In this document: piece by piece, positions 55,719-64,000 of the stretch
Position numbering within the stretch: the first letter of the stretch is position 1
How the letters are laid out: each line of letters opens with the position of its first letter
Source of the DNA: a virus
Virus record (IMG/VR): IMGVR_UViG_3300036859_000186
Span: 1 to 64,000 of that record
Direction: 5' to 3' (one strand)
Length of the DNA: 64,000 nt
Program-made: the position numbers and the translations under genes
Notes under the pieces: model-generated
Told to the model about the DNA's origin: nothing
Database searches by the model: none
Seen by the model: the letters and a program-made list of their open reading frames with translations, nothing else

Positions 55719-56089
55719 TCAATAGGTCGTCCCGTGTTCTCAAGGGCGTATGGGACGGTCGTCACTACGACCTCCTACCAGGAGAGACATACTCCTTCCC
55801 GCAACAAATTGCGGAGAAGTTCAAGGAGCAGAACCCAGTGATGGGCTCTGAAGATCCTTACACATTACAAAAGCAATATCTAATCGGCATTGTGGAACTC
55901 GGCGATGACATAACGCCCATCGAGCAATCCAATGCTATTGAGCTTCAGGATCGCTCCAAGCTCAACGACGGCCGAACCTACGAAGTGGTCAAGGGCACCG
56001 GCCTTTACCGCCCAGCAACTGACAGAGCCGAACCTCTCCCATCGGGAGCAGGCGGACCAGTGTCTAGCGCCTTCGTAAACCCCAAGTAA
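55700..56089 (+). CDS. head-completion-type small protein, start codon missing
   Basis: The frame reads RYVKLVNRSSRVLKGVWDGRHYDL and continues to 56089 (~129 residues). It has no ATG, GTG or TTG until GTG 55838, which would lose the conserved N-terminal beta domain. An ATC at 55700 exactly where a start is expected is the best candidate. Context: gene just after the capsid gene, disrupted upstream by the HNH insertion. Confidence 0.6.
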   Translation: MRYVKLVNRSSRVLKGVWDGRHYDLLPGETYSFPQQIAEKFKEQNPVMGSEDPYTLQKQYLIGIVELGDDITPIEQSNAIELQDRSKLNDGRTYEVVKGTGLYRPATDRAEPLPSGAGGPVSSAFVNPK

Positions 56090-56094
56090 CGTCG

Positions 56095-56631
56095 ATGAAC
56101 AACTACATCCCAGATCAGAATCGCTTCAAGCTGACGGGACCACCTTCCTGGTGGCTCCGGCATCTCTGGGAGTTCGATAGCAGCCTGGTGGTTATTCCTA
56201 GCCGCCAGGACTGCGTTTACCGTCTGGCTCAGCGACGCCAGCCCGACCTTCGTGCCAACATCACCAACGATGCGCTCTGGAACATGAGCGACACGCAGAT
56301 GCTGGCTTCCTACAGCCTCATCCCCGTTACTACCATCATCGCCACTGCTAACTGGTCCAACCCACTCATGTGGGAAGACCTTCGTCAGCGTGCCCCATGG
56401 CGTAACGGCGGAGCTGATGCAGTCATCAAGCACATCGAAGGTAACGAACGTAAGAAAGAACTTGACATCGCTGCCAAGAACGACGCTTACAACGACTACC
56501 TTGCAAAGGATGCTTGGCGTTATTACGAAATGAAACAGGGCCTTCGTTCAAACGTCTACTCACCAAAGACACCTGACCGACGCCCCAAGATAGCTAGTAA
56601 GGCTCCCCTTATCCAGGTTGCTACAAGATAG
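56095..56631 (+). CDS. hypothetical head/connector protein
   Basis: 178 residues, Trp-rich N-terminus and basic helical C-terminus (EGNERKKELDIAAKN). Located in the connector region; no motif for a specific role. Confidence 0.65.
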   Translation: MNNYIPDQNRFKLTGPPSWWLRHLWEFDSSLVVIPSRQDCVYRLAQRRQPDLRANITNDALWNMSDTQMLASYSLIPVTTIIATANWSNPLMWEDLRQRAPWRNGGADAVIKHIEGNERKKELDIAAKNDAYNDYLAKDAWRYYEMKQGLRSNVYSPKTPDRRPKIASKAPLIQVATR

Positions 56632-56720
56632 GCGCACCCCGTGCCTAGGCGATCCGATACCCGCCTTTAGAGTATCGGCCGTTGCTCATCCGAGAAGAAT
56701 GAGCGTGCTAAGGAAACAAC
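56632..56720 (+). other. hairpin-rich spacer
   Basis: CCGATAC/GTATCGG and GCTCAT/ATGAGC stem-loops follow the previous stop; regulatory or terminator-like without U-run. Confidence 0.4.
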
Positions 56721-57191
56721 ATGGCAGTATCACTAGAGTCCGCAGGACGAGTGCGGCAGAAGGCCCGAGAAATCACCCTGGCCCCAGGCGTGTTCTATGC
56801 TCTCAAGGCTTTCTTCCTCAATCATGCGGCAAACAAGGGAAACCTGGACCTCCAGTTTATCCCCTACACGGAAGTGCAGGCGGACGTAGCCGGTGGAACG
56901 GTTCTCCTAACAGGCGCGGCACGTCTCTATTTCGCTTATGCGAAAAAGGAGAACTCAGCAACCGATAATATCACGTTCTTCTACGATGATGCTACGGACG
57001 ACACGACAGACGCCAATGCACGTATTGGTCTCTCAGTGCTCGAAGCTAACGAGTCGTGCTGGGTCTCGTATCCAAACGGTATGCCTCTTGCAACCGGAAT
57101 CGTTGTCACGCAGTATACTAGCGCCTCTGGCCTAGGTAAGGCTGACGGTTCAAACGGTGCAAACGGCTTCGTCATTGTAGGCGCAGCATAA
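56721..57191 (+). CDS. structural protein, unknown
   Basis: 156 residues, AAGGAAAC upstream of ATG. Globular, beta-rich, Ala/Gly-rich C-terminus. Could be a decoration or tail-related protein. Confidence 0.65.
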   Translation: MAVSLESAGRVRQKAREITLAPGVFYALKAFFLNHAANKGNLDLQFIPYTEVQADVAGGTVLLTGAARLYFAYAKKENSATDNITFFYDDATDDTTDANARIGLSVLEANESCWVSYPNGMPLATGIVVTQYTSASGLGKADGSNGANGFVIVGAA

Positions 57192-57305
57192 GCAGCATAA
57201 GACGCTGCTTAAGAAGACCTAGCTCAGTAGGTGCTCTATACCTCTAGCCGAGGTGGTGTGTGTAGCTGAGCCTACGCACATCGACTAAGGCAAGGAACCC
57301 ACAAC
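57190..57305 (+). other. structured spacer
   Basis: AAGCAGC/GCTGCTT (57190-57210), CCTC/GAGG, and GCTCAG...CTGAGC can pair. D-arm-like TAGCTCAGTAGG is present but no T arm, so it is not a tRNA. Confidence 0.4.
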
Positions 57306-57854
57306 ATGCCTTCACGTAATATTCGGCGTAACGCCACGGTCCAAGGACCAGTTACGCCACAGGTCGCCCCAATCTACGTCGATTCGGACGACAACAAGCT
57401 CAAGATCATCCCAGCAGGCTCCGGCACCACCGAGGAAGTCATTCCTTACGCGTCGAGCCCAGCCCTAACTGAGGCTGTAACCGCAACCAACGTCATCACA
57501 GCTGCAGAGTCGGGCAGCACCTTCTTTCTGGCAGCTGCAGGGGGTTTTGTCTCCACTTTGCCAGCTCCAGCTAATGGTCTACAGTTTAGCTTCATTGTGT
57601 CTACAGCCCCATCAGGAGGTTCTTACACAATTGTCACTGCGGGTGGAACTGATCTTATCCACGGTGCTGTAGCTTCAGCGGCTGATGCAGGTGGCTCTGT
57701 GGACTCTACTGCAGGGACAGCAGCAGACACGATTACTTTTGTGGATGGTCAGGCCCTTAAGGGTGATCGTGTAGATGTCGTTTCTGATGGCACGTCATGG
57801 TATGCAACCGGAACGTGCTCAGACGAAGATGCAGTCACATTCACACAGACGTAA
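57306..57854 (+). CDS. structural protein, unknown
   Basis: 182 residues, Thr/Ala/Gly-rich with strand repeats; typical virion protein. ATG in CCCACAACATG context, AAGGAA upstream. Confidence 0.65.
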   Translation: MPSRNIRRNATVQGPVTPQVAPIYVDSDDNKLKIIPAGSGTTEEVIPYASSPALTEAVTATNVITAAESGSTFFLAAAGGFVSTLPAPANGLQFSFIVSTAPSGGSYTIVTAGGTDLIHGAVASAADAGGSVDSTAGTAADTITFVDGQALKGDRVDVVSDGTSWYATGTCSDEDAVTFTQT

Positions 57855-57870
57855 ACCTAAAGGAGAATGA

Positions 57871-58143
57871 ATGGCATATAACAGCGCTAATATGATTCCG
57901 CAGATCCACGCAGGAGGAGACGACTCTCCGTTTATTTGGGATTACTCTACTTCCGACCCCATAGCCACAGTAGAAGGTTCTACGTATTTTGATTCTGCGT
58001 TTAACTTTCTGCGTAGAGGAGATTTGGTTAGAGTGACTGCGGACGACGGTAAAGGCATGTATTTTGTCTCTAGTGCCAGTCCTGTTTTTGAGGATACCGC
58101 CTTAATCAAGATTGCTGTTGTTACTAGCTTTCCTTCCCTGTAG
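57871..58143 (+). CDS. hypothetical protein
   Basis: 90 residues, AAAGGAGA before ATG. Ends in a beta-hairpin region. Unknown. Confidence 0.62.
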   Translation: MAYNSANMIPQIHAGGDDSPFIWDYSTSDPIATVEGSTYFDSAFNFLRRGDLVRVTADDGKGMYFVSSASPVFEDTALIKIAVVTSFPSL

Positions 58144-58150
58144 TTTGAGT

Positions 58151-58166
58151 GGGGGCTTCGGCCCCC
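58151..58166 (+). terminator. GGGGGC-TTCG-GCCCCC hairpin
   Basis: Six-pair stem with a UUCG tetraloop, followed by TCTCTCC. Stable hairpin; partial terminator. Confidence 0.55.
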
Positions 58167-58184
58167 TCTCTCCAGAACCCAAAC

Positions 58185-58619
58185 ATGGCAAATCACATTA
58201 ATCAGCCCGTTCCATCTCCACTTCCGGCGAGCTTCACAGCGGCAGGTAACACCAATATTAACGGTGTTATCTTCCCGTCAGCTTCAAGAGCGGCTGCCAC
58301 TTACGACTCGGATGTCATGTATAATCCGGGAGCAAAGGGCGTCCGCCTCTTCATCGCCATCTCAGACCCAGGTGCTGCAGGAACCGTTACCGTATCCATA
58401 CAGGTAAAAGACCCGGTCACGGACGCCTTCGTCACTATCACCGGAGCAACCAGCACCGCACTCGCGGCAGCTGCTACCACAACGCTCACGGTCTTTCCTG
58501 GCATCACCGTCTCAGCCAACGTCGACCTCTCCAATCATGTAGGACCAGAATGGCGAGTTCGTGCAGTCGTCGCAGCCAACGCCGTTGTATTCTCAATTGG
58601 CGCTGACTACCTGCTCTAA
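58185..58619 (+). CDS. structural protein, unknown
   Basis: 144 residues from ATG 58185. Beta-rich and alanine-rich (TALAAAATTTLTVFPGITV). An upstream in-frame start falls within the hairpin and is unlikely. Confidence 0.65.
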   Translation: MANHINQPVPSPLPASFTAAGNTNINGVIFPSASRAAATYDSDVMYNPGAKGVRLFIAISDPGAAGTVTVSIQVKDPVTDAFVTITGATSTALAAAATTTLTVFPGITVSANVDLSNHVGPEWRVRAVVAANAVVFSIGADYLL

Positions 58620-58637
58620 AGTTCCCTACGTGAACTC

Positions 58638-58838
58638 ATGCGCATCATCGACAAGGGGGCTCCTCTCCTCTTCGACGGAGAGGAACTTACCATCGTAGCT
58701 CCATTTCCAATTAGGCGATCATGGCTTACACGAGTGGCCGCATCTTTGCGGGCCAGAAAACGGGCATCACGGGAACGGCTGGCCAGCTGGATACAGCGAC
58801 TACGAACATTCGTGAAGTCATTGTTCAGTCAGACGTAG
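58638..58838 (+). CDS. small protein overlapping the next gene
   Basis: 66 residues; first half acidic/beta, second half Arg-rich. Overlaps 58721-58993 by 118 bases in another frame, so the C-terminus may not be used. Confidence 0.45.
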   Translation: MRIIDKGAPLLFDGEELTIVAPFPIRRSWLTRVAASLRARKRASRERLASWIQRLRTFVKSLFSQT

Positions 58839-58993
58839 CCAACACCACAAACCTTCTAATCGGTGACGTGACTGGCCAGTTCATTGCCCTAACGCCCGGC
58901 CAAGCTATCACGATTCCCATCATTTCGATGCGCCTAATCTATGTCAAGATGGCCTCCTTAACGGGAACCGCCAACTGGATTGCCAGGGATTAA
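58721..58993 (+). CDS. hypothetical structural protein
   Basis: 90 residues, beta-rich (ITGTAGQLDTATTNIREVIVQ). Unknown. Confidence 0.62.
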   Translation: MAYTSGRIFAGQKTGITGTAGQLDTATTNIREVIVQSDVANTTNLLIGDVTGQFIALTPGQAITIPIISMRLIYVKMASLTGTANWIARD

Positions 58994-58995
58994 AG

Positions 58996-60021
58996 ATGCC
59001 TGATCTTTTTCTCTCACTTGGAAGTGATAATGATTCAGCTGCGGTATGGGGAAACATTACTGGGACCCTAACGAACCAGACTGATCTACAAGCATCACTC
59101 ACGGCTGCCGCAACCACTGCGGTTTGGGGCAGCATTTCTGGGACGCTCTCTGCTCAAACGGATCTCCAAACTGCCCTCAACGCCAAGATTACAGCCTTTG
59201 CTGATCCGAACGCTGACCGAATCGTATTCTGGGACGACTCAGCTGGAGCCTTTGCAGCCTTAGCTCCCGACTCTACTCTCACGGTCTCAGGAACCACTCT
59301 CTCAGTAACTGGCCCAACCGAAGCCACCACTACCTCAACTGGCACCCAGGACAATTTCTCCTTTTCGAACGCTTCCGTCCTCCGCTGCAACAACGCCTCC
59401 CTCCTCACGATTCGTGGGCTGGTCGCAGGCGTGACCGGACAAATCCTGCATATCGTTTCTGTGGGGGCTGGTAACGTCGAACTCGCTCATCAGAATAGCA
59501 ACTCAACTGATGTCAATCGCCTAGTTAACCAGGCAACCTCAGCCAACACTCCACTGTTTGCGGGTAATGGCACAGCAACCTATGTCTACGATGGCACCAC
59601 CCAACGGTGGCGACTCATAGCTCACGATCAAGGTGGGTGGATCACTCCTACCTTCTCAGCCGGCGACTACACAGCCAATGGCTCTATGACCTGGACAGTA
59701 GAGTCGGGTGATGTCACAACTATGGCATACTGGTTAAAGCATAAGACCCTTTTCCTTAACTTCCGTGTTCTGACTACCTCCATCGGTGGCACACTCAACA
59801 CACAGCTTCTCCGTGTCATCCCAGGTGGCTTCACGAATGTTAACTCCATCTTGACACCTATCTCCATTCAGAGCAATGGAGTTGCTGCAGTTGGACTAGT
59901 TGTTATTGCAGCTGCAGCCACGAACCTAAGCTTCCGAACTACTCAGGATGGTGCGACTAACTGGACTGCATCGACTAACAACGCCTCAGTGAATGGCTGC
60001 ATCACACTAGAAGTTTCCTAA
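58996..60021 (+). CDS. tail-fibre-like/structural protein with VWG repeats
   Basis: 341 residues. Two 26-residue repeats of VWG-x-I-x-GTL-x2-QTDLQ (residues 17 and 43), then Thr/Ser/Asn-rich beta segments and a C-terminal domain. Likely a fibre or appendage protein; the repeat type is common in phage tail spikes. Confidence 0.68.
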   Translation: MPDLFLSLGSDNDSAAVWGNITGTLTNQTDLQASLTAAATTAVWGSISGTLSAQTDLQTALNAKITAFADPNADRIVFWDDSAGAFAALAPDSTLTVSGTTLSVTGPTEATTTSTGTQDNFSFSNASVLRCNNASLLTIRGLVAGVTGQILHIVSVGAGNVELAHQNSNSTDVNRLVNQATSANTPLFAGNGTATYVYDGTTQRWRLIAHDQGGWITPTFSAGDYTANGSMTWTVESGDVTTMAYWLKHKTLFLNFRVLTTSIGGTLNTQLLRVIPGGFTNVNSILTPISIQSNGVAAVGLVVIAAAATNLSFRTTQDGATNWTASTNNASVNGCITLEVS

Positions 60022-60023
60022 AC

Positions 60024-60731
60024 ATGGCCACACAAATCTCCGCCATTGAAACCCTCGCTCGCCAGCGCCTTGTTGAGGCCACGCCCAATTTCTGGTCCTC
60101 CCAGGAAATCGTGGACATCATCGCTGCAGGAATCCGGGACCTGTGGCGCGACATCGCCGATCTTAAGCAGGAACACTTCCTAACCATCGACGACACGGTT
60201 ACATTAGCGGCCAACGACGACGAGCTGACCAGCCTTCCCACGGATATCCACAAAATCTATCTCATCGAGCCACTTGACATCTCAATAAATGGCTCGAATC
60301 GGGGACTGGTCTTCCGGCCCATGGACTACAACCATACTACCTTCCAGGCGGCTCGCTCCCAGACCGCTGTAGATCCATCCAACACCATCATTTATTACTC
60401 GATCATTGGGCAAGGCGCACCGACCAGCAGCGGACCATCGATCAAAATCGCACCGCAAGTCACTGCAGCAGTCGATATCTCACTGAGCTATGTCCCCACT
60501 CTAGGATCGTTTACAGCAGCAGACGAAGTTCCCATCCCAGGTGAAGCGGATAACGCCCTCGTTGCCTGGACCGTCGCTTTCGCACGGGCGAAGGAACGGG
60601 AAGATCGCTCTCCTGACGCCAATTGGCTCGCCATCTATGCGACAGAGAAGGAGCATCTCCTTCAATCACTAGGACTCCGGCAATATCAGGAGCCCTCTTT
60701 CGCAGAGGCCGTCTTCGAGGACCTCTGGTAG
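60024..60731 (+). CDS. head-tail connector (gp4/adaptor-like)
   Basis: 235 residues; N-terminal helices (ARQRLVEATPNFWSSQEIVDIIAAGIRDLWRDIADL) resemble the connector adaptors found after capsid genes. The C-terminus is helical and acidic. Assignment rests on pattern and position. Confidence 0.6.
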   Translation: MATQISAIETLARQRLVEATPNFWSSQEIVDIIAAGIRDLWRDIADLKQEHFLTIDDTVTLAANDDELTSLPTDIHKIYLIEPLDISINGSNRGLVFRPMDYNHTTFQAARSQTAVDPSNTIIYYSIIGQGAPTSSGPSIKIAPQVTAAVDISLSYVPTLGSFTAADEVPIPGEADNALVAWTVAFARAKEREDRSPDANWLAIYATEKEHLLQSLGLRQYQEPSFAEAVFEDLW

Positions 60732-60732
60732 G

Positions 60733-60747
60733 ACCTCCTAAGGAGGT
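60733..60747 (+). promoter_or_regulatory. SD-sequestering palindrome ACCTCCTAAGGAGGT
   Basis: A perfect inverted repeat that includes the AGGAGG of the next gene, so the ribosome-binding site can fold closed. A similar hairpin precedes the helicase gene (13438-13451). Confidence 0.6.
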
Positions 60748-60751
60748 TACC

Positions 60752-61030
60752 ATGCTAGAGCTAGAATCAGATAAGAGTTCAGAGTTCACGGCTACAGACC
60801 CAATCATGGTGGAAACCTTGGTTGTCGCTGCCGCACGAGCCATCCATGACCACAGCATTCCTGACGTGACTACGCCATCCGAAGTGCTATCGGCTACCTT
60901 CACTCTTTTAGATCGAACGCTCCGAGCAATCTCGCGTATGCAGCTCCCAGAGGAGCGCATGCACAATGCCAAACAAGTTGAACTTGCTCTACAAGCTATG
61001 ATTATAGAGCACGGAAAAGTTCCAAACTAG
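60752..61030 (+). CDS. hypothetical helical protein
   Basis: 92 residues from ATG 60752 just after the palindrome. All-alpha, Glu-rich. Unknown. Confidence 0.65.
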   Translation: MLELESDKSSEFTATDPIMVETLVVAAARAIHDHSIPDVTTPSEVLSATFTLLDRTLRAISRMQLPEERMHNAKQVELALQAMIIEHGKVPN

Positions 61031-61064
61031 ACCTAAAAATTAGGTCATCAATACACCATCTTTT

Positions 61065-61295
61065 ATGTCTCAGAGCCTGGCCGTTTACAATCTTGGCCAA
61101 AATGGTGTTGATCTAGTGAATAGCCCTATTCAGGTTTCTGATGGGGCTCTTCTCCAATGCCAGAACGGTCAAATCTTTCCCAACGATGCCGACCTTGCCA
61201 TCCGCAAGCGCGATGGCATCGTCAAAATCAACCAGTCGCAAGCTCCTGGCACCATTCTCGCAATCGCTAACATTCCTCTCGCGGACCCTTCCTAA
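61065..61295 (+). CDS. stand-alone copy of the N-terminal domain of 61297-62505
   Basis: 76 residues. LGQ-x-GV...SPIQV-x-DG-x-LLQ-x-QN...KRDG...KIN-x-SQAPG-x-IL aligns with the first 76 residues of the next gene. Either a duplicated domain now separate, or a gene truncated by a stop. Confidence 0.62.
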   Translation: MSQSLAVYNLGQNGVDLVNSPIQVSDGALLQCQNGQIFPNDADLAIRKRDGIVKINQSQAPGTILAIANIPLADPS

Positions 61296-61296
61296 C

Positions 61297-62505
61297 ATGG
61301 GCGCCAAGCTCGACGTGTATTCTCTAGGGCAGGTGGGAGTCAATCGCACTCGCTCACCTATCCAAGTCAAGGATGGTGAACTCCTCCAGTCCCAGAACGC
61401 CACCGTCCGCCCTGTTCGAGCCCAACTCGCCCTCACCAAGCGTGACGGCATGGCCAAAATCAACTCCTCACAGGCCCCAGGCTCAATTCTTTCCATCACT
61501 AACCTGCCCTTTGTCGACCCGGGCTCTGGGGCAGCTGAATTCGCCTTCTACATTGCAACAAATACCAACCCACTGTTCGGTTGGATGTATACTGAGGACG
61601 GCACAACCTTCCAGGAAATTACGACTGGCGAAGATGTCCAAAATGCCAACGCTAATGGCAAAGTCAATCAATCACTTGGCCCCGACGACCTACTTTATTT
61701 CATTAGCCTCAATACTGACACAGTCTGGTCATGGGATGGCACAACACCAACTGAACTAGCCGGTGCTCCTGCTGAAGTTGTAACCTATATCCATTACGAC
61801 TCTGTTGATGACCGGCTCTATGCTGGTGCAGAAGCCGGAGCTTCGGACAAGGTCTTCTACTGGGACGGCGCGTCCTGGACCATCGTTGACGACACGGGGC
61901 TGGCTGCTGGTTTCAACGGCAACCTTGCTACAGCGAACGGTGATCTCTTTGGCATGAACGCTACTGGAGGAGATGTTTACATCTTCGACGGTGTCTCATC
62001 ATGGTCCATCGACCTAGATGTGTCAGTCACGGTCACTGCCAACGCGGTCCGCACCGACTTCTGCCGCGCCCTAAACACTACCGATCTTATGTGGTTTGGT
62101 AACGACGACGTTACCAACCAGCTTCTAGTGTGGAAGCGCAACAGCTCAGGTGTCTGGTCAGACGTGACCCCAGCCGGTTACGGCGACAGTATTGTCAACA
62201 ATGGCTTTGCAATCGATGGAACCATATATATCTCCATCTTCAATCTCGGCACTTCAGACATGTTCGTCCTTTCCTACGACGGCACATCCTGGACTGAACT
62301 TGCCGATGTTGTGGCCAATATCGATGCCGGGGCCTTCGACGTAAATTATCTTTACGTGTGGGATGACAAACTCTACGTTACCATGGGCTCGAACACTCAA
62401 GGTGGCACAAATACTGTTGGGTTCACTGAGCTATCAGCAATCTCTTGGTCGCTCATTCCCGCTTGTGACGGCTACTTCTTCTCCGAAGGGCCACTGATAC
62501 CCTAA
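61297..62505 (+). CDS. tail/appendage protein with beta-propeller-like repeats
   Basis: 402 residues. N-terminal domain shared with 61065-61295, then repeated WDG-type beta strands (YWDGASW, IFDGVSSW, SYDGTSW), suggesting a propeller. Likely tail-hub or fibre protein. ATG 61297 chosen because the upstream frame reads as a shadow of 61065. Confidence 0.66.
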   Translation: MGAKLDVYSLGQVGVNRTRSPIQVKDGELLQSQNATVRPVRAQLALTKRDGMAKINSSQAPGSILSITNLPFVDPGSGAAEFAFYIATNTNPLFGWMYTEDGTTFQEITTGEDVQNANANGKVNQSLGPDDLLYFISLNTDTVWSWDGTTPTELAGAPAEVVTYIHYDSVDDRLYAGAEAGASDKVFYWDGASWTIVDDTGLAAGFNGNLATANGDLFGMNATGGDVYIFDGVSSWSIDLDVSVTVTANAVRTDFCRALNTTDLMWFGNDDVTNQLLVWKRNSSGVWSDVTPAGYGDSIVNNGFAIDGTIYISIFNLGTSDMFVLSYDGTSWTELADVVANIDAGAFDVNYLYVWDDKLYVTMGSNTQGGTNTVGFTELSAISWSLIPACDGYFFSEGPLIP

Positions 62506-64000
62506 TGGCATTCTATCTAGCACACGCAGGCACCACACTTCAGAAGGTCTCCGTCGAAGGAGACTTAGTGGCTATCACACTCCCATCTGGAGTTACGATG
62601 GTTGATACTCGGCCAGCACGGTTTGCCGTTCTGGCCAATAGTGTCGTGGTAGTGAATGCCCCTAGCGTCAACATTGTCATCAATCCTGCCGACCTCACCA
62701 CCCGTCGCCTCTCGATTGCCGGTCCCACAACCGGCCTGACAGCGGTCTCGGGTGGAGCTGGAACGCTTTCGGGTGATTATCGGTGGGCATATACCTTCGC
62801 TATCCTCGATGGTAGTGGGGATATTCTCACTGAATCGCCCATGTCGGCGACCTTTGGCCCTCTCACACTCAACGACAACGATGCTGACCTGGCCTCCATT
62901 GACACCTCAGGAACTGCTGGCGTTAATGCTCGAATCATCTACCGCACAACTAACGGCGGGACAGCCTTCTTCGAAGTCGATAGAATCGAAGACAACGTCA
63001 CCACAACCTTCACCGACAACATCTCAGACTACGACCTAGCCCTCCTAGCCAGTGCTGAACCCAAGGGCAACCCCCCTGGCGTAGACGGCACAAACCGCTT
63101 CCGACTCATCACGACCTGGAAGGACCGGCTCTGGGCCGCAGAAGCTAACGACCCGGACAATGTTTGGATCTCGGGTAACCGGGAAATCTACTCGTGGTCG
63201 GAGCAGCGCAAGTTCACGGTCAAATCGGCTGGCGAGGATTCCTACGGTGTCACTGCCTTCATGGCACGCCGTGATGAACTCGTCATCGCCAAGCGCCGGA
63301 AGCTCTGGAAAGTCATCGGCAACTCTCCCTCGGATTTCGAGCAAATCCTGATCGCTGACGGCATTGGAGCGGTCTCACAAGACGCTGCTATTGTCATTCG
63401 CGATACCTGCTACTTCCTAGGCGAGGACGGCTTCTACGAATACGGCAATGAAGGCGTTAAGCGCCTCAGCCGTGAGAAGGTTCAGCCCTGGTTCACCACG
63501 GAGGAATTCTTCAATCGCGCCAAGTTCGACATTGCCTTTGCCAAATATAACGCACTTTATGACAAAATCGAGATCCACCTTGCCGCTCCAGAATCTGAGG
63601 ACATTGACCGATGGGTCGAGTTCGACCTCAAACAAAATGAGTGGTTCGGACCCCATCTCACGAACGCTTTCACGCCTACCTGTGGTGGAGCAATGGACAA
63701 TGAGGATGGGTTCTCTACTCCAGTCATGGGTGCCTCCAATGGTTTCATTTATCGACAGAACCAATCCGATTGCACTGACGCCGGGACGCCTATTCCAATG
63801 GACATCATTACCAAGTTCCATAACGGAAATGCGCCCGACATCGAACATTACTGGGGTGAACTAGCTCTCCTCACCAAACCTGAGGAAGATGGCACCCTCG
63901 AAGTCATCCCAACTGTGGGTGACCTCGACGCCATCGCCCAGTCATCAATCGATGTGGATCTGACAGAAGACCGGCACCGTCTTCGTCGCCTTGGAGTAGG
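62505..64000 (+). CDS. tail hub-like protein (partial, runs off window)
   Basis: Starts in a TAATG overlap and is open to the window end (~498 codons). TSGTAGVNARIIYR, KDRLWAAEANDPDNVWISG and FYEYGNEGVKRLS give a propeller-like pattern similar to P22 gp10-like tail-hub proteins. Assignment moderate because the end is missing. Confidence 0.62.
   Translation, partial: MAFYLAHAGTTLQKVSVEGDLVAITLPSGVTMVDTRPARFAVLANSVVVVNAPSVNIVINPADLTTRRLSIAGPTTGLTAVSGGAGTLSGDYRWAYTFAILDGSGDILTESPMSATFGPLTLNDNDADLASIDTSGTAGVNARIIYRTTNGGTAFFEVDRIEDNVTTTFTDNISDYDLALLASAEPKGNPPGVDGTNRFRLITTWKDRLWAAEANDPDNVWISGNREIYSWSEQRKFTVKSAGEDSYGVTAFMARRDELVIAKRRKLWKVIGNSPSDFEQILIADGIGAVSQDAAIVIRDTCYFLGEDGFYEYGNEGVKRLSREKVQPWFTTEEFFNRAKFDIAFAKYNALYDKIEIHLAAPESEDIDRWVEFDLKQNEWFGPHLTNAFTPTCGGAMDNEDGFSTPVMGASNGFIYRQNQSDCTDAGTPIPMDIITKFHNGNAPDIEHYWGELALLTKPEEDGTLEVIPTVGDLDAIAQSSIDVDLTEDRHRLRRLGV

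Noticed and set aside
57206-57280. Possible tRNA (TAGCTCAGTAGG)
   Set aside because: No T arm, no acceptor pairing; only hairpins remain.
1-64000. CRISPR array, IS element, integrase or attachment site
   Set aside because: No regularly spaced repeats, transposase or integrase motif was seen; no sign of lysogeny in this window.

Overview
This window reads as part of a large, virulent-type tailed-phage genome (or a prophage-free phage contig). It has terminase, portal, scaffold, capsid and tail-hub genes in one late block. The other block holds DNA metabolism genes, a tRNA cluster and dozens of tiny overlapping genes. The host cannot be fixed from sequence alone; the recognisable promoters are ordinary bacterial sigma-70 type (TTGACA / TATAAT).

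Layout. (1) 0-10.6 kb, minus strand: nucleotide-pool enzymes (MazZ-like DUF5664, MazG, HAD nucleotidase), a uracil-DNA-glycosylase/DNA polymerase I fusion, macro-domain protein, Dam-type methylase, RecA-like ATPase and metallophosphoesterase. (2) 10.6-11.4 kb, minus strand: six convincing tRNA genes, one tRNA remnant, and a strongly self-complementary ~205-nt RNA of unknown type. (3) 11.4-16.2 kb: Holliday-junction-type and RecB/Cas4-type nucleases (minus), a divergent promoter/operator, a RepA/DnaB-like helicase (plus), endonuclease VII and a dCMP-type deaminase. (4) 16.2-40.9 kb, minus strand: accessory genes. Within it are a predicted peptide/amide-ligase cluster (ATP-grasp, class II glutamine amidotransferase, two amidoligase-family enzymes, a GNAT), a Ro60/Rsr (TROVE) protein, and 7 kb away a permuted-tRNA-like RNA with the architecture of the bacterial Y RNA YrlA. 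(5) 40.9-43.1 kb: repeat-rich, mostly noncoding control region with terminator, consensus late promoter and tRNA-Gly. (6) 43.1-64 kb, plus strand: small and large terminase, structural paralogues, portal, scaffold, major capsid protein, connector-like proteins and the start of a tail-hub/tail protein that runs off the window.

How it fits together. Left-block genes supply replication, nucleotide sanitation and recombination. The accessory block probably modifies host or virion molecules (amidoligase cluster) and RNA metabolism (Rsr plus Y RNA, tRNAs). The right block builds the capsid. At least five free-standing homing endonuclease genes are wedged between essential genes, most ending a few bases inside the next gene. 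One has left an 8-bp direct repeat and an apparently start-less gene behind the capsid gene.

Limits: all functional names come from motifs read by eye. Small ORFs were accepted mainly on ribosome-binding sites, stop/start overlaps and cysteine patterns.
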